From: Streptomyces dangxiongensis
Lineage (GTDB): Bacteria; Actinomycetota; Actinomycetes; Streptomycetales; Streptomycetaceae
DNA length: 64,000 nt
Direction: 5' to 3'
Assembly: GCF_003675325.1 (NCBI RefSeq)
Contig: NZ_CP033073.1
Coordinates: 3,162,001 to 3,226,000, forward strand
In this document: positions 36,058-45,924 of the stretch, in pieces
How positions within the stretch are numbered: the first letter of the stretch is position 1
How the letters are laid out: the number at the start of each line of letters is the position of its first letter
Position numbers and translations under genes: made by a program
The notes under the pieces: generated by a model
What the model was told of the DNA's origin: nothing
Database searches by the model: none
The model's input: the letters and a program-made list of their open reading frames with translations, nothing else

Positions 36058-36670
36058 GCGTCCCCTCATACAACCCGCCCTGACAGAGCCTCCATTGTCT
36101 CTTACCCCGCAAGTGGCCGACGCCCAGGGTGCCTGTGGCCGAAGGCCGCCTCCCGCGCCCCCGAAGCCCTCGTGAAGCGGGCGTTCCGCTTACCGGGATG
36201 ATGGGTTGCAAGAGGGGAGGAACCGGCATGCCGACGCTTCGGACACTCCCGGCCATACCGGCGTCCGCCGTGGCCGCCCCACGGGCGCGGCACCGACGGC
36301 GACCCATCCGCCCGGTCCCGCTGGCCCACCCCGGCGGGCTGCCCGGCTTCGGGAAGTCGCCCGGAGCACGCCTCCGCTGACCCCACCTCAGACCTACCCA
36401 TAACGCCCCCTCCCTCCGCCCACCCGGGCCGCCCGTCGCGCTTCAGCTCCGACCACGTCCACCGAGCCGGCCACGTCCACCGAACCGGACCCGCACCCGG
36501 CCGGCGCGGGCGAGCCGGTGACATGCCGGCCCACCCGGACCGCTGCCACGCGGCCCGCTCACGGGCGGATTCCGCCCTCACACCCGGTAGAACGAGCCGC
36601 TTCCGAACGCAGATCCCGGTTCACGCGACTCGTTCGGGTGAAAGCCCCCCGGCCGGGGCGCCGGCAGGGC
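36058..36670. other. 613-bp region between kinase cluster and glpD
   Basis: Apart from the small plus-strand frame at 36228-36380, nothing convincing is seen. A long minus-strand frame across 36102-36581 is Arg/Gly/Trp rich and looks like an antisense artefact. Confidence 0.5.
36228..36380 (+). CDS. Candidate 50-residue basic protein
   Basis: ATG at 36228 follows GGGGAGGA with ideal spacing (6 nt). The product starts MPTLRTLPAIPASAVA, continues with a basic Pro/Arg stretch (RARHRRRPIRPVPLA) and ends GLPGFGKSPGARLR. Third-position GC is high across the frame, as expected of a Streptomyces gene. It lies antisense to nothing known, between the divergent start of the kinase row and the end of glpD. 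No family is recognised. The case rests on the ribosome site and codon pattern only. Confidence 0.4.
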   Translation: MPTLRTLPAIPASAVAAPRARHRRRPIRPVPLAHPGGLPGFGKSPGARLR

Positions 36671-38380
36671 TCAGGTGAGCGGCACGATGTCCGGTGCTCC
36701 CAGCCGGGCCGCGTCCGCCGTCTGGTCGTCCGGCTGGAGCTGGGACTCCCGTTCGGCCTCCACGCGCTTCTCGTAGTGCTCGACCTCGCGCTCGATCCGG
36801 TCCCGGTCCCAGCCGAGGACCGGTGCCATCAGCTCGGCCGCCTCCCGGGCGCTGCGCGTGCCCCGGTCGAACGTCTCGATGGAGATGCGGGTGCGGCGGG
36901 TGAGGACGTCGTCCAGGTGCCGGGCGCCCTCGTGCGAGGCGGCGTACACCACCTCGGCGCGCAGGTAGTCGTCGGCGGCCCTCAGCGGCTCACCGAGCGC
37001 CGGATCGGCGGTGATGAGGTCCAGGACCTCCTCGGCCATCGAGCCGTAACGATTCAGCAGGTGTTCCACGCGGACCACGTGCAGTCCGGCGCGGGCGGCG
37101 ATGCGCGCTCGCGCGTTCCACAGCGCCTGGTAGCCCTCCGCGCCCAGCAGCGGGGTCTCCTCCGTCACGCAGTCGGCGACGCGCGCGTCGAGACCGTGCA
37201 CGGCCTCGTCGACGGCGTCCTTCGCCATCACCCGGTACGTCGTGTACTTGCCGCCCGCCACGACCACGAGCCCCGGTGCCGGGTGGGCGACCGTGTGCTC
37301 GCGGGACAGCTTGCTGGTGGCGTCGGACTCGCCGGCCAGCAGCGGGCGCAACCCGGCGTACACGCCCTGCACGTCGTCGCGGGACAGCGGCACGGCGAGC
37401 ACGGAGTTGACGTGTTCCAGCAGGTAGTCGATGTCGGCGCTGGACGCGGCCGGGTGGGCCTTGTCCAGGTCCCAGCCGGTGTCGGTGGTGCCGACGATCC
37501 AGTGCCGGCCCCAGGGGATGACGAACAGGACGGACTTCTCGGTGCGCAGGATCAGGCCGGTGGTGGAGTGGATGCGGTCCTTGGGGACGACCAGGTGGAT
37601 GCCCTTGGAGGCGCGGACGTGGAACTGGCCGCGCTCGCCCACCATGCCCTGGGTGTCGTCGGTCCACACGCCGGTGGCGTTGACGACCTGCCGGGCCCGG
37701 ATCTCGTACTCCCCGCCGGTCTCCACGTCCCGCACCCGGGCGCCGACGACGCGTTCGCCCTCGCGCAGGAACCCGGTCACGCGCGCACGGTTGGCCACCT
37801 TCGCGCCGTACGACGCCGCCGTGCGCACCAGGGTGGCCACGAAGCGGGCGTCGTCGACCTGGGCGTCGTAGTACTGGAGGGCGCCGACGAGGGCGTCCTT
37901 GCGCAGGCAGGGGGCGACGCGCAGGGCGTGACGGCGGCTCAGGTGGCGGTGCACGGGCAGGCCCCGGCCGTGGCCGCGGGCCATGGACATCGCGTCGTAG
38001 AGCGCGACGCCCGAGCCGGCGTACAGCCGTTCCCAGCCCTTGTGCTGGAGGGGGTAGAGGAACGGCACCGGTTTGACCAGGTGCGGGGCGAGCCGCTCCA
38101 GGAGCAGGCCGCGCTCCTTGAGGGCCTCGCGGACGAGCGCGAAGTCGAGCATCTCCAGATAGCGCAGGCCGCCGTGGATCAGCTTGCTGGACCGGCTGGA
38201 CGTGCCGGACGCCCAGTCGCGGGCCTCGACCAGGCCGGTGGACAGGCCGCGGGTGACGGCGTCCAGCGCGGTGCCGGCGCCGACCACTCCGCCGCCGATC
38301 ACCAGGACGTCCAGCTCGCGCTCCGCCATCGCCGCCAGTGCCTCGGCGCGCTGCGCCGGCCCCAGAGTCGTTGTCCTCAC
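36671..38380 (-). CDS. glpD: FAD-dependent glycerol-3-phosphate dehydrogenase
   Basis: 569 residues from GTG at 38380, with GGGAGG 5 nt upstream; the in-frame ATG at 38401 has no ribosome site. The FAD motif VLVIGGGVVGAGTALDA is near residue 28, then GTSSRSSKLIHGGLRYLE, a GlpD signature. WIVGTTDTGWDLD and GGKYTTYRVMAKDAVDEA lie in the substrate domain, and a C-terminal helical domain follows. It oxidises glycerol-3-phosphate to dihydroxyacetone phosphate, feeding electrons to the quinone pool from the membrane face. It is alone on the strand; the upstream gap carries an inverted repeat and DnaA-box-like sites. Confidence 0.95.
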   Translation of the reverse strand: MRTTTLGPAQRAEALAAMAERELDVLVIGGGVVGAGTALDAVTRGLSTGLVEARDWASGTSSRSSKLIHGGLRYLEMLDFALVREALKERGLLLERLAPHLVKPVPFLYPLQHKGWERLYAGSGVALYDAMSMARGHGRGLPVHRHLSRRHALRVAPCLRKDALVGALQYYDAQVDDARFVATLVRTAASYGAKVANRARVTGFLREGERVVGARVRDVETGGEYEIRARQVVNATGVWTDDTQGMVGERGQFHVRASKGIHLVVPKDRIHSTTGLILRTEKSVLFVIPWGRHWIVGTTDTGWDLDKAHPAASSADIDYLLEHVNSVLAVPLSRDDVQGVYAGLRPLLAGESDATSKLSREHTVAHPAPGLVVVAGGKYTTYRVMAKDAVDEAVHGLDARVADCVTEETPLLGAEGYQALWNARARIAARAGLHVVRVEHLLNRYGSMAEEVLDLITADPALGEPLRAADDYLRAEVVYAASHEGARHLDDVLTRRTRISIETFDRGTRSAREAAELMAPVLGWDRDRIEREVEHYEKRVEAERESQLQPDDQTADAARLGAPDIVPLT

Positions 38381-38509
38381 CGCTGCCTCCCGATGTCGCA
38401 AGACGTACTCACGTCGGCCGCACCCGGCGGGCGAAGCCCGGTTTCATCCCCTCCTCATGCCCAAATTCTGACCGCGCCGTCCGACTTCGGCCACCACGTA
38501 CTGACACCC

Positions 38510-38518
38510 TGTGGACAA
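38510..38518 (-). other. DnaA box (Streptomyces consensus)
   Basis: Reads TTGTCCACA on the minus strand, an exact match to the preferred Streptomyces DnaA box, between divergent glpD and the dehydrogenase gene. Confidence 0.55.
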
Positions 38519-38555
38519 CTCACGCAGAACCCCCGGAAGACACACGAACACAATC

Positions 38556-38576
38556 ACACATAACGGTCATATGTGT
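38556..38576. promoter_or_regulatory. Inverted repeat, candidate operator
   Basis: ACACATA and TATGTGT are separated by 7 bp. It lies midway between two divergent genes and between two DnaA boxes; its AT content is well above the surroundings. Confidence 0.45.
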
Positions 38577-38604
38577 ACCTAGTCTGACAGTGCACTCGCT
38601 CGTC

Positions 38605-38613
38605 TTGTCCACA
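38605..38613 (+). other. DnaA box (Streptomyces consensus)
   Basis: TTGTCCACA on the plus strand, facing the box at 38510-38518 across 86 bp. Confidence 0.55.
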
Positions 38614-38663
38614 GCGGTTGCGTACCTGTTCCGCTTCGGCTACTGGGAAGGACGGCCCACGCC

Positions 38664-39872
38664 ATGCCCGCAGACCTCGCCGTCATCGGACTCGGCCCCT
38701 ACGGCTTGCCGCTCGCCCAGGCCGCCGTCGCCGCCGGCATCGCCACCATCGGCTACGCCACCGGCCCCGAGGCCGGCTCGCTCAGCCCGGCCGAGCTGCG
38801 CCGGATGCACGCCTCGGGCTTCCGGCCCGGCACCGACCCGGCCCAGCTCGGCCGGGTGCGCACAGCGGTGATCTGCGCGCCCACCCCGCGGGGCGCCGAC
38901 GGCGGACTCGACCTCGGCCAGGTCGAGGGGGCGGCCCGCACCCTGGCCGGACAGCTCCGCCCGCACACCACGGTCATCCTGGAGTCGCCCGTGCTGCCGG
39001 GCACCACGGAGGATTTCCTGCGCCCGCTGCTGGAGAAGGGCTCGGGTCTGCGCGCCGGCCGTGACTTCCACCTCGCCTACTCCCCCAGCCGGGTCGACCC
39101 CGGCAACCGCGACCACACCCCCGCCGGCACGCCGAAGGTCATCGGCGGCCTCACCCCCGCCTGCACCGAGTCGGCCGCCGCGTTCTACGGCCGGCTCACC
39201 GACAAGGTCGTCCGCGCGCGCGGGCTGCGCGAGGCGGAGACGGTGCAGCTACTGGAGACCAACTACCGGCACGTCAACATCGCACTCGTCAACGAGATGG
39301 CCGTCCTCTGCCACGAGCTGGGCGTCGACCTGTGGGACGTCATCCGCTGCGCGGAGACCAAGCCCTTCGGCTTCCAGGCGTTCCGGCCCGGTCCGGGCGT
39401 CGGCGGGCACGGCGTCCCCCAGGACCTGACCGGCCACGCGACCCGCACCCTGCGCATGGTCGAACTGGCCCAGCAGGTCAACAACCGGATGCCCCGGTAC
39501 GTCGTCCGGCGCGCCGCCACGCTCCTCAACGAGCACGGCAAGTCCGCGCGCGGCGCCCGCGTCCTGCTCCTCGGCGTCACCTACAAGCACGACCTCGCCG
39601 ACCAGCAGGGCACACCGGCCCAGGAGATCGCCGTACGGCTGATGGAGCTGGGCGCGGCCGTCAGCTACCACGACCCGTACGTGCCCGCGTGGAGCGTCCT
39701 GGACCGCCCGGTCCCGCGCGTGGACTCCTTCTACGAAGCCGCCGCCGACGCCGACCTCACGATCCTGCTCCAGCAGCACCGCACCTACGACCTCCAGGGC
39801 CTGTCGGTGAAGGCGCAGCTCCTGCTGGACACGCGGGGCGCCACGCCCACAGGGGCGGCGCACCGGTTGTGA
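38664..39872 (+). CDS. UDP-glucose/GDP-mannose dehydrogenase-family protein lacking the catalytic Cys
   Basis: 402 residues from ATG at 38664, with GGAAGG upstream. An N-terminal NAD domain (LAVIGLGPYGLPLAQAA), central helical domain (LLETNYRHVNIALVNEMAVL) and C-terminal UDP-sugar domain (VLLLGVTYKHDLADQQGTPA) are all in place, as in UDP-N-acetylmannosamine dehydrogenases. The catalytic motif is normally GGHCIP; here it reads GVGGHGVPQDL, with Gly in place of Cys. Standard two-step oxidation to the uronic acid should therefore fail. It may be a non-catalytic paralogue or perform only a partial reaction. It ends in a strong terminator convergent with guaB3. Confidence 0.85.
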   Translation: MPADLAVIGLGPYGLPLAQAAVAAGIATIGYATGPEAGSLSPAELRRMHASGFRPGTDPAQLGRVRTAVICAPTPRGADGGLDLGQVEGAARTLAGQLRPHTTVILESPVLPGTTEDFLRPLLEKGSGLRAGRDFHLAYSPSRVDPGNRDHTPAGTPKVIGGLTPACTESAAAFYGRLTDKVVRARGLREAETVQLLETNYRHVNIALVNEMAVLCHELGVDLWDVIRCAETKPFGFQAFRPGPGVGGHGVPQDLTGHATRTLRMVELAQQVNNRMPRYVVRRAATLLNEHGKSARGARVLLLGVTYKHDLADQQGTPAQEIAVRLMELGAAVSYHDPYVPAWSVLDRPVPRVDSFYEAAADADLTILLQQHRTYDLQGLSVKAQLLLDTRGATPTGAAHRL

Positions 39873-39956
39873 AGGGGCCCGTGCCCCGGAACGGCGGCCC
39901 GCCACCCGGCGGCCGGCCCGCGCGCCGGCCGGACGAACGCGAGGAGCCGGACGAAC

Positions 39957-39996
39957 GCGAGGGGCCGGTCACCCGCCCGGGTGACCGGCCCCTCGC
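39957..39996. terminator. 18-bp perfect hairpin terminator between convergent genes
   Basis: GCGAGGGGCCGGTCACCC pairs with its exact complement across a GCCC loop, between the dehydrogenase and guaB3 stops. Confidence 0.9.
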
Positions 39997-40008
39997 ATGT
40001 CGCGGGAG

Positions 40009-41133
40009 TCAGCGGCGGTGCTGGGAGTCCGCCACCGTGACCTCGACCCGCTGGAACTCCTTCAGCTCGCTGTAGCCGGTGGTGGCCATGGCGCGGCGCA
40101 GGGCGCCGAAGAAGTTCATCGAGCCGTCGGGGATCCGGGACGGGCCGGTGAGGATCTCCTCGATCGTGCCGACCGTGCCGAGGTCGACCTTCTTGCCGCG
40201 GGGCAGTTCCTCGTTGACGGCCTCCATGCCCCAGTGGTGGCCCTTGCCGGGCGCGTCGGTGCCCCGGGCCAGTGGGGAGCCCATCATCACCGCGTCGGCG
40301 CCGCACGCGATCGCCTTGGGCAGGTCGCCGGACCAGCCGACTCCGCCGTCCGCGATCACGTGCACGTACCGGCCGCCGGACTCGTCCATGTAGTCACGGC
40401 GGGCCGCGGCCACGTCGGCGACGGCGGTGGCCAGCGGGACCTGGATGCCGAGGACGTTGCGCGTGGTGTGCGCGGCGCCGCCGCCGAAGCCGACCAGCAC
40501 GCCGGCCGCGCCGGTGCGCATCAGGTGCAGCGCGGCGGTGTACGTGGCGCAGCCGCCGACGATCACCGGCACGTCCAGCTCGTAGATGAACTGCTTCAGG
40601 TTCAGCGGCTCGTGCGAGGACGACACGTGCTCCGCCGACACCGTCGTACCGCGGATGACGAAGATGTCCACGCCCGCGTCCACGACCGCCTTGGAGAACT
40701 GGGCGGTGCGCTGCGGGGAGAGCGCGGCGGCGGTGACCACACCGGAGTCGCGCACCTCCTTGATGCGGGCGCCGATCAGCTCCTCCTTGATGGGGGCCGA
40801 GTAGACCTCCTGGAGACGGCGGGTGGCCGTCTCGGCGTCCAGCTCGGCGATCTCGTCCAGCAGCGGCTGCGGGTCCTCGTAGCGGGTCCACAGCCCCTCG
40901 AGGTTCAGCACGCCGAGGCCGCCCAGCTCACCGATGCGGATCGCGGTGGCCGGGGAGACCACGGAGTCCATCGGGGCGGCCAGGAACGGCAGCTCGAAGC
41001 GGTAGGCGTCGATCTGCCAGGCGATCGAGACCTCCTTCGGGTCCCGCGTACGGCGGCTGGGGACGACGGCGATGTCGTCGAAGGCGTACGCCCGGCGGCC
41101 GCGCTTGCCGCGCCCGATCTCGATCTCAGTCAC
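40009..41133 (-). CDS. GuaB3-family IMP dehydrogenase-related protein
   Basis: 374 residues from GTG at 41133. The (beta/alpha)8 barrel of the IMPDH family without CBS domains: YAFDDIAVVPSRRT, PFLAAPMDSVVSP, GVDIFVIRGTTVSAEH, VIVGGCATYTAALHLM and VIADGGVGWSGDLPKAI. The normal IMPDH catalytic loop GSICTTR is not present; GGCATY occupies a similar region and may supply a Cys. Actinobacteria usually carry this paralogue next to guaB, as here (137 bp, same strand). Its activity has been debated (IMPDH-like versus GMP reductase-like); sequence alone does not decide. Confidence 0.88.
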   Translation of the reverse strand: MTEIEIGRGKRGRRAYAFDDIAVVPSRRTRDPKEVSIAWQIDAYRFELPFLAAPMDSVVSPATAIRIGELGGLGVLNLEGLWTRYEDPQPLLDEIAELDAETATRRLQEVYSAPIKEELIGARIKEVRDSGVVTAAALSPQRTAQFSKAVVDAGVDIFVIRGTTVSAEHVSSSHEPLNLKQFIYELDVPVIVGGCATYTAALHLMRTGAAGVLVGFGGGAAHTTRNVLGIQVPLATAVADVAAARRDYMDESGGRYVHVIADGGVGWSGDLPKAIACGADAVMMGSPLARGTDAPGKGHHWGMEAVNEELPRGKKVDLGTVGTIEEILTGPSRIPDGSMNFFGALRRAMATTGYSELKEFQRVEVTVADSQHRR

Positions 41134-41270
41134 GTCTTGGGCCTTTCCCTGATGCGTTTCAGCGTCTTCCAGTATCGCCGACGGGCACGGCAACGGCGGC
41201 CCCGCGGGGTGCGGAGCCGCCGTCGACGGCCGTCACGCGCGCGTGCAGACGCGTGCGTACTGCCTGAGAG

Positions 41271-42821
<1,551 letters not shown>

Positions 42822-42942
42822 CTAACGGGAAGCGTCGCTAGCAAATTCCACGATACGAGGTCGCTTCAGGCTTCGTATGTTCGTACGGAACCAGCGGCGC
42901 GCCTGTTCAACGACGGGCCACGGAGGCCCCGCACAGGGGGGA

Positions 42943-43620
42943 TCACTGTTCGGCGAGCGCCCGCAGCCGGCTCAGGGCCCGGTGCTGGGCCACGCGGACC
43001 GCACCGGGTGACATTCCCAACATCTGCCCCGTCTCCTCCGCGGTCAAGCCCACGGCGATGCGCAGCAGGAGCAGTTCACGCTGGTTCTCGGGGAGGTTGG
43101 CCAGCAGTTTCTTCGCCCACTCGGCGTCGCTGCTGAGCAGGGCGCGCTCCTCGGGGCCGAGGGAGTCGTCGGGCCGCTCGGGCATCTCGTCGGACGGCAC
43201 CGCGGTCGATCCCGGGTGGCGCATGGCCGCCCGCTGGAGGTCGGCGACCTTGTGGGAGGCGATGGCGAAGACGAACGCCTCGAAGGGGCGGCCGGTGTCG
43301 CGGTAGCGGGGCAGGGCGAGGAGGACGGCCACACAGACCTCCTGCGCGAGGTCCTCCACGAAGTGGCGCGCGTCGCCGGGGAGCCGGGACAGCCGGGTGC
43401 GGCAGTAGCGCAGCGCCAGCGGGTGCACATGGGCGAGCAGGTCGTGCGTGGCCTGCGCGTCGCCGTCGACGGCCCGGTGCACGAGCGCACCGATCGCCCC
43501 GTGGGCCGTGCCCGCCTCGTCGTCGCGCATCGGTCCATGGTGCCTTGCGGCCGTCCGGTCCGTCGCATCCTGTCCGTGGTTGTGCACCGAAGCGTTATGA
43601 GCAGGTGCGCCGGCACTCAT
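42943..43620 (-). CDS. ECF sigma factor (SigD-like)
   Basis: 225 residues from ATG at 43620 (GGGGAGGG upstream); a later ATG at 43530 starts MRDDEAG and would give 195 residues. Region 2 is seen as [32 protein letters not shown] with [20 protein letters not shown] for promoter melting. Region 4 is [45 protein letters not shown]. The linker is long ([18 protein letters not shown]). It resembles mycobacterial SigD-type sigma factors. No anti-sigma gene is adjacent. It lies between bldM and guaB, as in S. coelicolor. Confidence 0.9.
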   Translation of the reverse strand: MSAGAPAHNASVHNHGQDATDRTAARHHGPMRDDEAGTAHGAIGALVHRAVDGDAQATHDLLAHVHPLALRYCRTRLSRLPGDARHFVEDLAQEVCVAVLLALPRYRDTGRPFEAFVFAIASHKVADLQRAAMRHPGSTAVPSDEMPERPDDSLGPEERALLSSDAEWAKKLLANLPENQRELLLLRIAVGLTAEETGQMLGMSPGAVRVAQHRALSRLRALAEQ

Positions 43621-43958
43621 TCCCTGCGCCCTCCCCTTCCGCTCGACCGACTCGTCCCCGAGAGACTCCACACCTCAAGGATGCGGCATCCGCGCCGAAA
43701 CGAGCAGCGCGCGTCCGGCGGGTCGCCTTGCACCTCGCCTGTCGGCAGGTGGGGCGGGCTGGTGTTCCGGGGCGCGTACGCCCGGAGCGCGTAACCCCGG
43801 AGCGCGCGCCGGAGGCGGTTGCCGCCGGCGCGCCCCTGCGGGCACCGACACCGCGGGGCGCGCTCGGGCCGGACCCCGGAAGCGGCAGCACGGAACTGCG
43901 TTACCCCGGGAAACCATACGGGCACGGACACCGGGCGCCCACCAGGCCGGGCGCGGAA

Positions 43959-44016
43959 CGCGGTCCCGGGCTGGACGCGGGACGCGGTCCCGGGCTGGAC
44001 GCGGGACGCGGTCCCG
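43959..44016. repeat. 24-bp tandem repeat, about 2.4 copies
   Basis: Units 43959-43982 and 43983-44006 are identical and begin CGCGGTCCCGGGCTGGACG; a partial third copy follows to 44016. Confidence 0.85.
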
Positions 44017-44143
44017 CCCTACGACCGGGCCGGGCGGGAACCCGGAACGGCCGTGCGGACGCGGCGTCCGGGAGACCCGGGGACGGCTGCGTGCGCCGGA
44101 CCCGCCGAGGCCGCACGGCGCCCTCGCCCCACACGGGACTGCG

Positions 44144-44177
44144 AAAAAAGTCACGGCGGCCGGAGGCGGCCTCCGGC
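44144..44177 (-). terminator. Rho-independent terminator downstream of bldM
   Basis: On the minus strand GCCGGAGG/CCTCCGGC (8 bp, 3-nt loop) is followed after 9 nt by six T residues. It lies about 220 bp past the bldM stop, giving a possible long 3' untranslated region. Confidence 0.6.
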
Positions 44178-44400
44178 GCCCCACCGCACCCCGCGAGCCG
44201 CCCGTACCGACCCGACACCTGAACGGCACCGCTTCCGCATCTCCGGACGGCACCGCTTCCGCTTCTCCCGGCGGCACCTTCGCCGTCGGGTCGGCCGGTC
44301 GGCGAGGGAACCGTAAGGGGGAACGGGAGCGGGGCGGGGGGCGGGGCACTGCCGGGCGGGGCCCGGCGGACGGAAGGTGCCCCGCGGGGTCGCTCACCCG

Positions 44401-45012
44401 CTACCGGACCAGTCCCCAGCGGAAGCCGAGGGCCACCGCGTGGGCCCGGTCGGAGGCGCCGAGCTTCTTGAACAGACGCCGGGCGTGGGTCTTCACGGTG
44501 TCCTCGGAGAGGAACAGCTCACGGCCGATCTCGGCGTTGGAGCGGCCGTGGCTCATGCCCTCCAGCACCTGGATCTCGCGCGCGGTGAGCGTGGGCGCGG
44601 CGCCCATCTCGGCCGAGCGCAGGCGGCGCGGGGCGAGTCGCCAGGTGGGGTCGGCGAGGGCCTGGGTGACCGTGGCCCGCAGTTCCGCGCGGGACGCGTC
44701 CTTGTGCAGATAGCCCCGCGCGCCCGCGGCGACCGCCAGGGCCACGCCGTCGAGGTCCTCGGCGACGGTGAGCATGATGATGCGCGCGCCCGGGTCGGCG
44801 GACAGCAGACGGCGCACGGTCTCTACGCCGCCCAGGCCGGGCATGCGCACATCCATGAGGATGAGATCGGAGCGGTCGGCGCCCCAGCGGCGGAGGACTT
44901 CCTCGCCGTTGGCCGCCGTCGTCACGCGCTCGACACCGGGCACGGTCGCGACCGCGCGGCGGAGCGCCTCTCGGGCAAGCGGGGAGTCGTCGCAGACGAG
45001 GACGGATGTCAT
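44401..45012 (-). CDS. bldM: Developmental response regulator BldM
   Basis: 203 residues. The receiver has D8/D9 (VCDDSPLAREALRRA), D54 in LILMDVRMPG and Lys in GYLHKDAS; the C-terminal NarL/LuxR HTH reads LTAREIQVLEGMSHGRSNAEIGREL. The whole sequence matches S. coelicolor BldM as I remember it, and whiD is divergent next door as in that genome. BldM acts as a homodimer on early aerial-growth genes and as a heterodimer with WhiI on late sporulation genes. It is regarded as an orphan regulator that does not need D54 phosphorylation (family knowledge). No kinase gene is adjacent. A BldN-type promoter lies 125-152 bp upstream. Confidence 0.96.
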   Translation of the reverse strand: MTSVLVCDDSPLAREALRRAVATVPGVERVTTAANGEEVLRRWGADRSDLILMDVRMPGLGGVETVRRLLSADPGARIIMLTVAEDLDGVALAVAAGARGYLHKDASRAELRATVTQALADPTWRLAPRRLRSAEMGAAPTLTAREIQVLEGMSHGRSNAEIGRELFLSEDTVKTHARRLFKKLGASDRAHAVALGFRWGLVR

Positions 45013-45392
45013 GACCGCCCTCCGCAGCTGATGCGCGTCACCTTGAGCCTCCAGGCTGGTACGGAATCGTCACCTGTGCGGTCGACCGTCTCGGACGCCT
45101 GCCCGAGCGCTTGTTTCTTCAACCGCCTCCGCCCTCTCAACGACGGTCACTCGAAAGAGTTACGGGGCCGGGTGCCGTCTTCGGCACTCTATGTGAGGGC
45201 GTCGACACGGTGCAGACATGGCCGTCGGACTCTCACCTTTTCATCACGTCTATGACCCATTCGTCCCCTTTTCTTCCCGTTTCGTAGTGTCCGGGGCTAG
45301 ATTCGCAATGAGTCATATTTTCATCTCCTTAGACCGGAGACGTACGGTCGTAGGCACCGTTTCCGCCCAGAACGGCTACAAGGGGTCACGTA
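45013..45392. other. 380-bp bldM-whiD divergent promoter region
   Basis: Carries the BldN-type promoter for bldM and, on the whiD side, an unusually AT-rich stretch (45225-45340) expected to hold the whiD promoters, which I could not place exactly. Confidence 0.6.
45137..45164 (-). promoter_or_regulatory. Sigma-BldN-type promoter of bldM
   Basis: On the minus strand CGTAAC (45164-45159) and CGTTGA (45142-45137) are separated by 16 bp, matching the recalled sigma-BldN consensus and the known dependence of bldM on BldN in S. coelicolor. Confidence 0.75.
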
Positions 45393-45722
45393 ATGGCAGA
45401 TTTCTCCCGCCTTCCCGGACCGAACGCGGACCTGTGGGACTGGCAGCTACTGGCTGCCTGTCGGGGCGTGGACAGCTCGCTCTTCTTCCACCCCGAGGGC
45501 GAGCGCGGGGCGGCTCGGAGTGCTCGCGAGAACTCGGCCAAGGAGGTCTGCATGAGATGCCCGGTCCGTGCGCAGTGCGCCGCGCACGCACTGGCGGTGC
45601 GCGAGCCGTACGGCGTCTGGGGCGGCCTGACCGAGGACGAGCGCGAAGAGTTGATGGGGCGGGCCCGCAACCGCCTGGTGTCGGCGTCGACCACCAGCGG
45701 CGACACCACCCCTGAGCACTGA
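45393..45722 (+). CDS. whiD: WhiB-like sporulation regulator WhiD
   Basis: 109 residues from ATG at 45393, AAGGGG upstream. The four cluster ligands are C23, C53, C56 and C62 (ACRG, VCMRCPVRAQC), followed by the YGVWGGL turn and a basic C-terminus (RARNRL). The sequence and the position next to bldM identify WhiD. Wbl proteins bind a [4Fe-4S] cluster sensitive to O2 and NO and act with the principal sigma factor; WhiD is needed for the late stages of spore maturation. It is followed by a hairpin. Confidence 0.96.
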   Translation: MADFSRLPGPNADLWDWQLLAACRGVDSSLFFHPEGERGAARSARENSAKEVCMRCPVRAQCAAHALAVREPYGVWGGLTEDEREELMGRARNRLVSASTTSGDTTPEH

Positions 45723-45761
45723 AGGAACGTTTCTGCAAAGATTCGCACCCCACCCCTCGGC

Positions 45762-45779
45762 GGGCACGCGAGCGTGCCC
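45762..45779. terminator. Hairpin between whiD and convergent LysR gene
   Basis: 8-bp stem GGGCACGC/GCGTGCCC with a 2-nt gap at the loop. No T-tract. Confidence 0.55.
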
Positions 45780-45924
45780 TCGACGCCGCCGGGCAGCTCC
45801 TGGACGCGGGCGAGGCCAGGACGCGCCCGGCTGTCCGCACCGCGCCTGCCGCGCCCGGTGACCGGGCCGAGTGGGCGGCGCCCGGCCAGCGCCGTACCGA
45901 CCGCGTCCGATCGTCGGCGCCGCG

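Larger units (their letters stand above)
43621..44400. other. 780-bp region without a convincing gene
   Basis: Very GC-rich. It holds a 24-bp tandem repeat, a terminator on the minus strand (44144-44177) and two copies of a motif starting ACGGCACCGCTTCCGC near 44224 and 44249. Long frames on both strands are Arg/Pro/Gly-rich and look like shadows of base composition. Confidence 0.55.

Noticed and set aside
36102..36581. 159-codon minus-strand frame between kinase cluster and glpD
   Set aside because: Arg/Gly/Trp-rich composition, no ribosome site, no recognisable motif; the plus-strand 50-codon frame has better support.
43617..44397. Several 100-240-codon frames on both strands near bldM
   Set aside because: Arg/Pro/Gly/Ala-rich with no conserved pattern or ribosome site; more likely base-composition artefacts.
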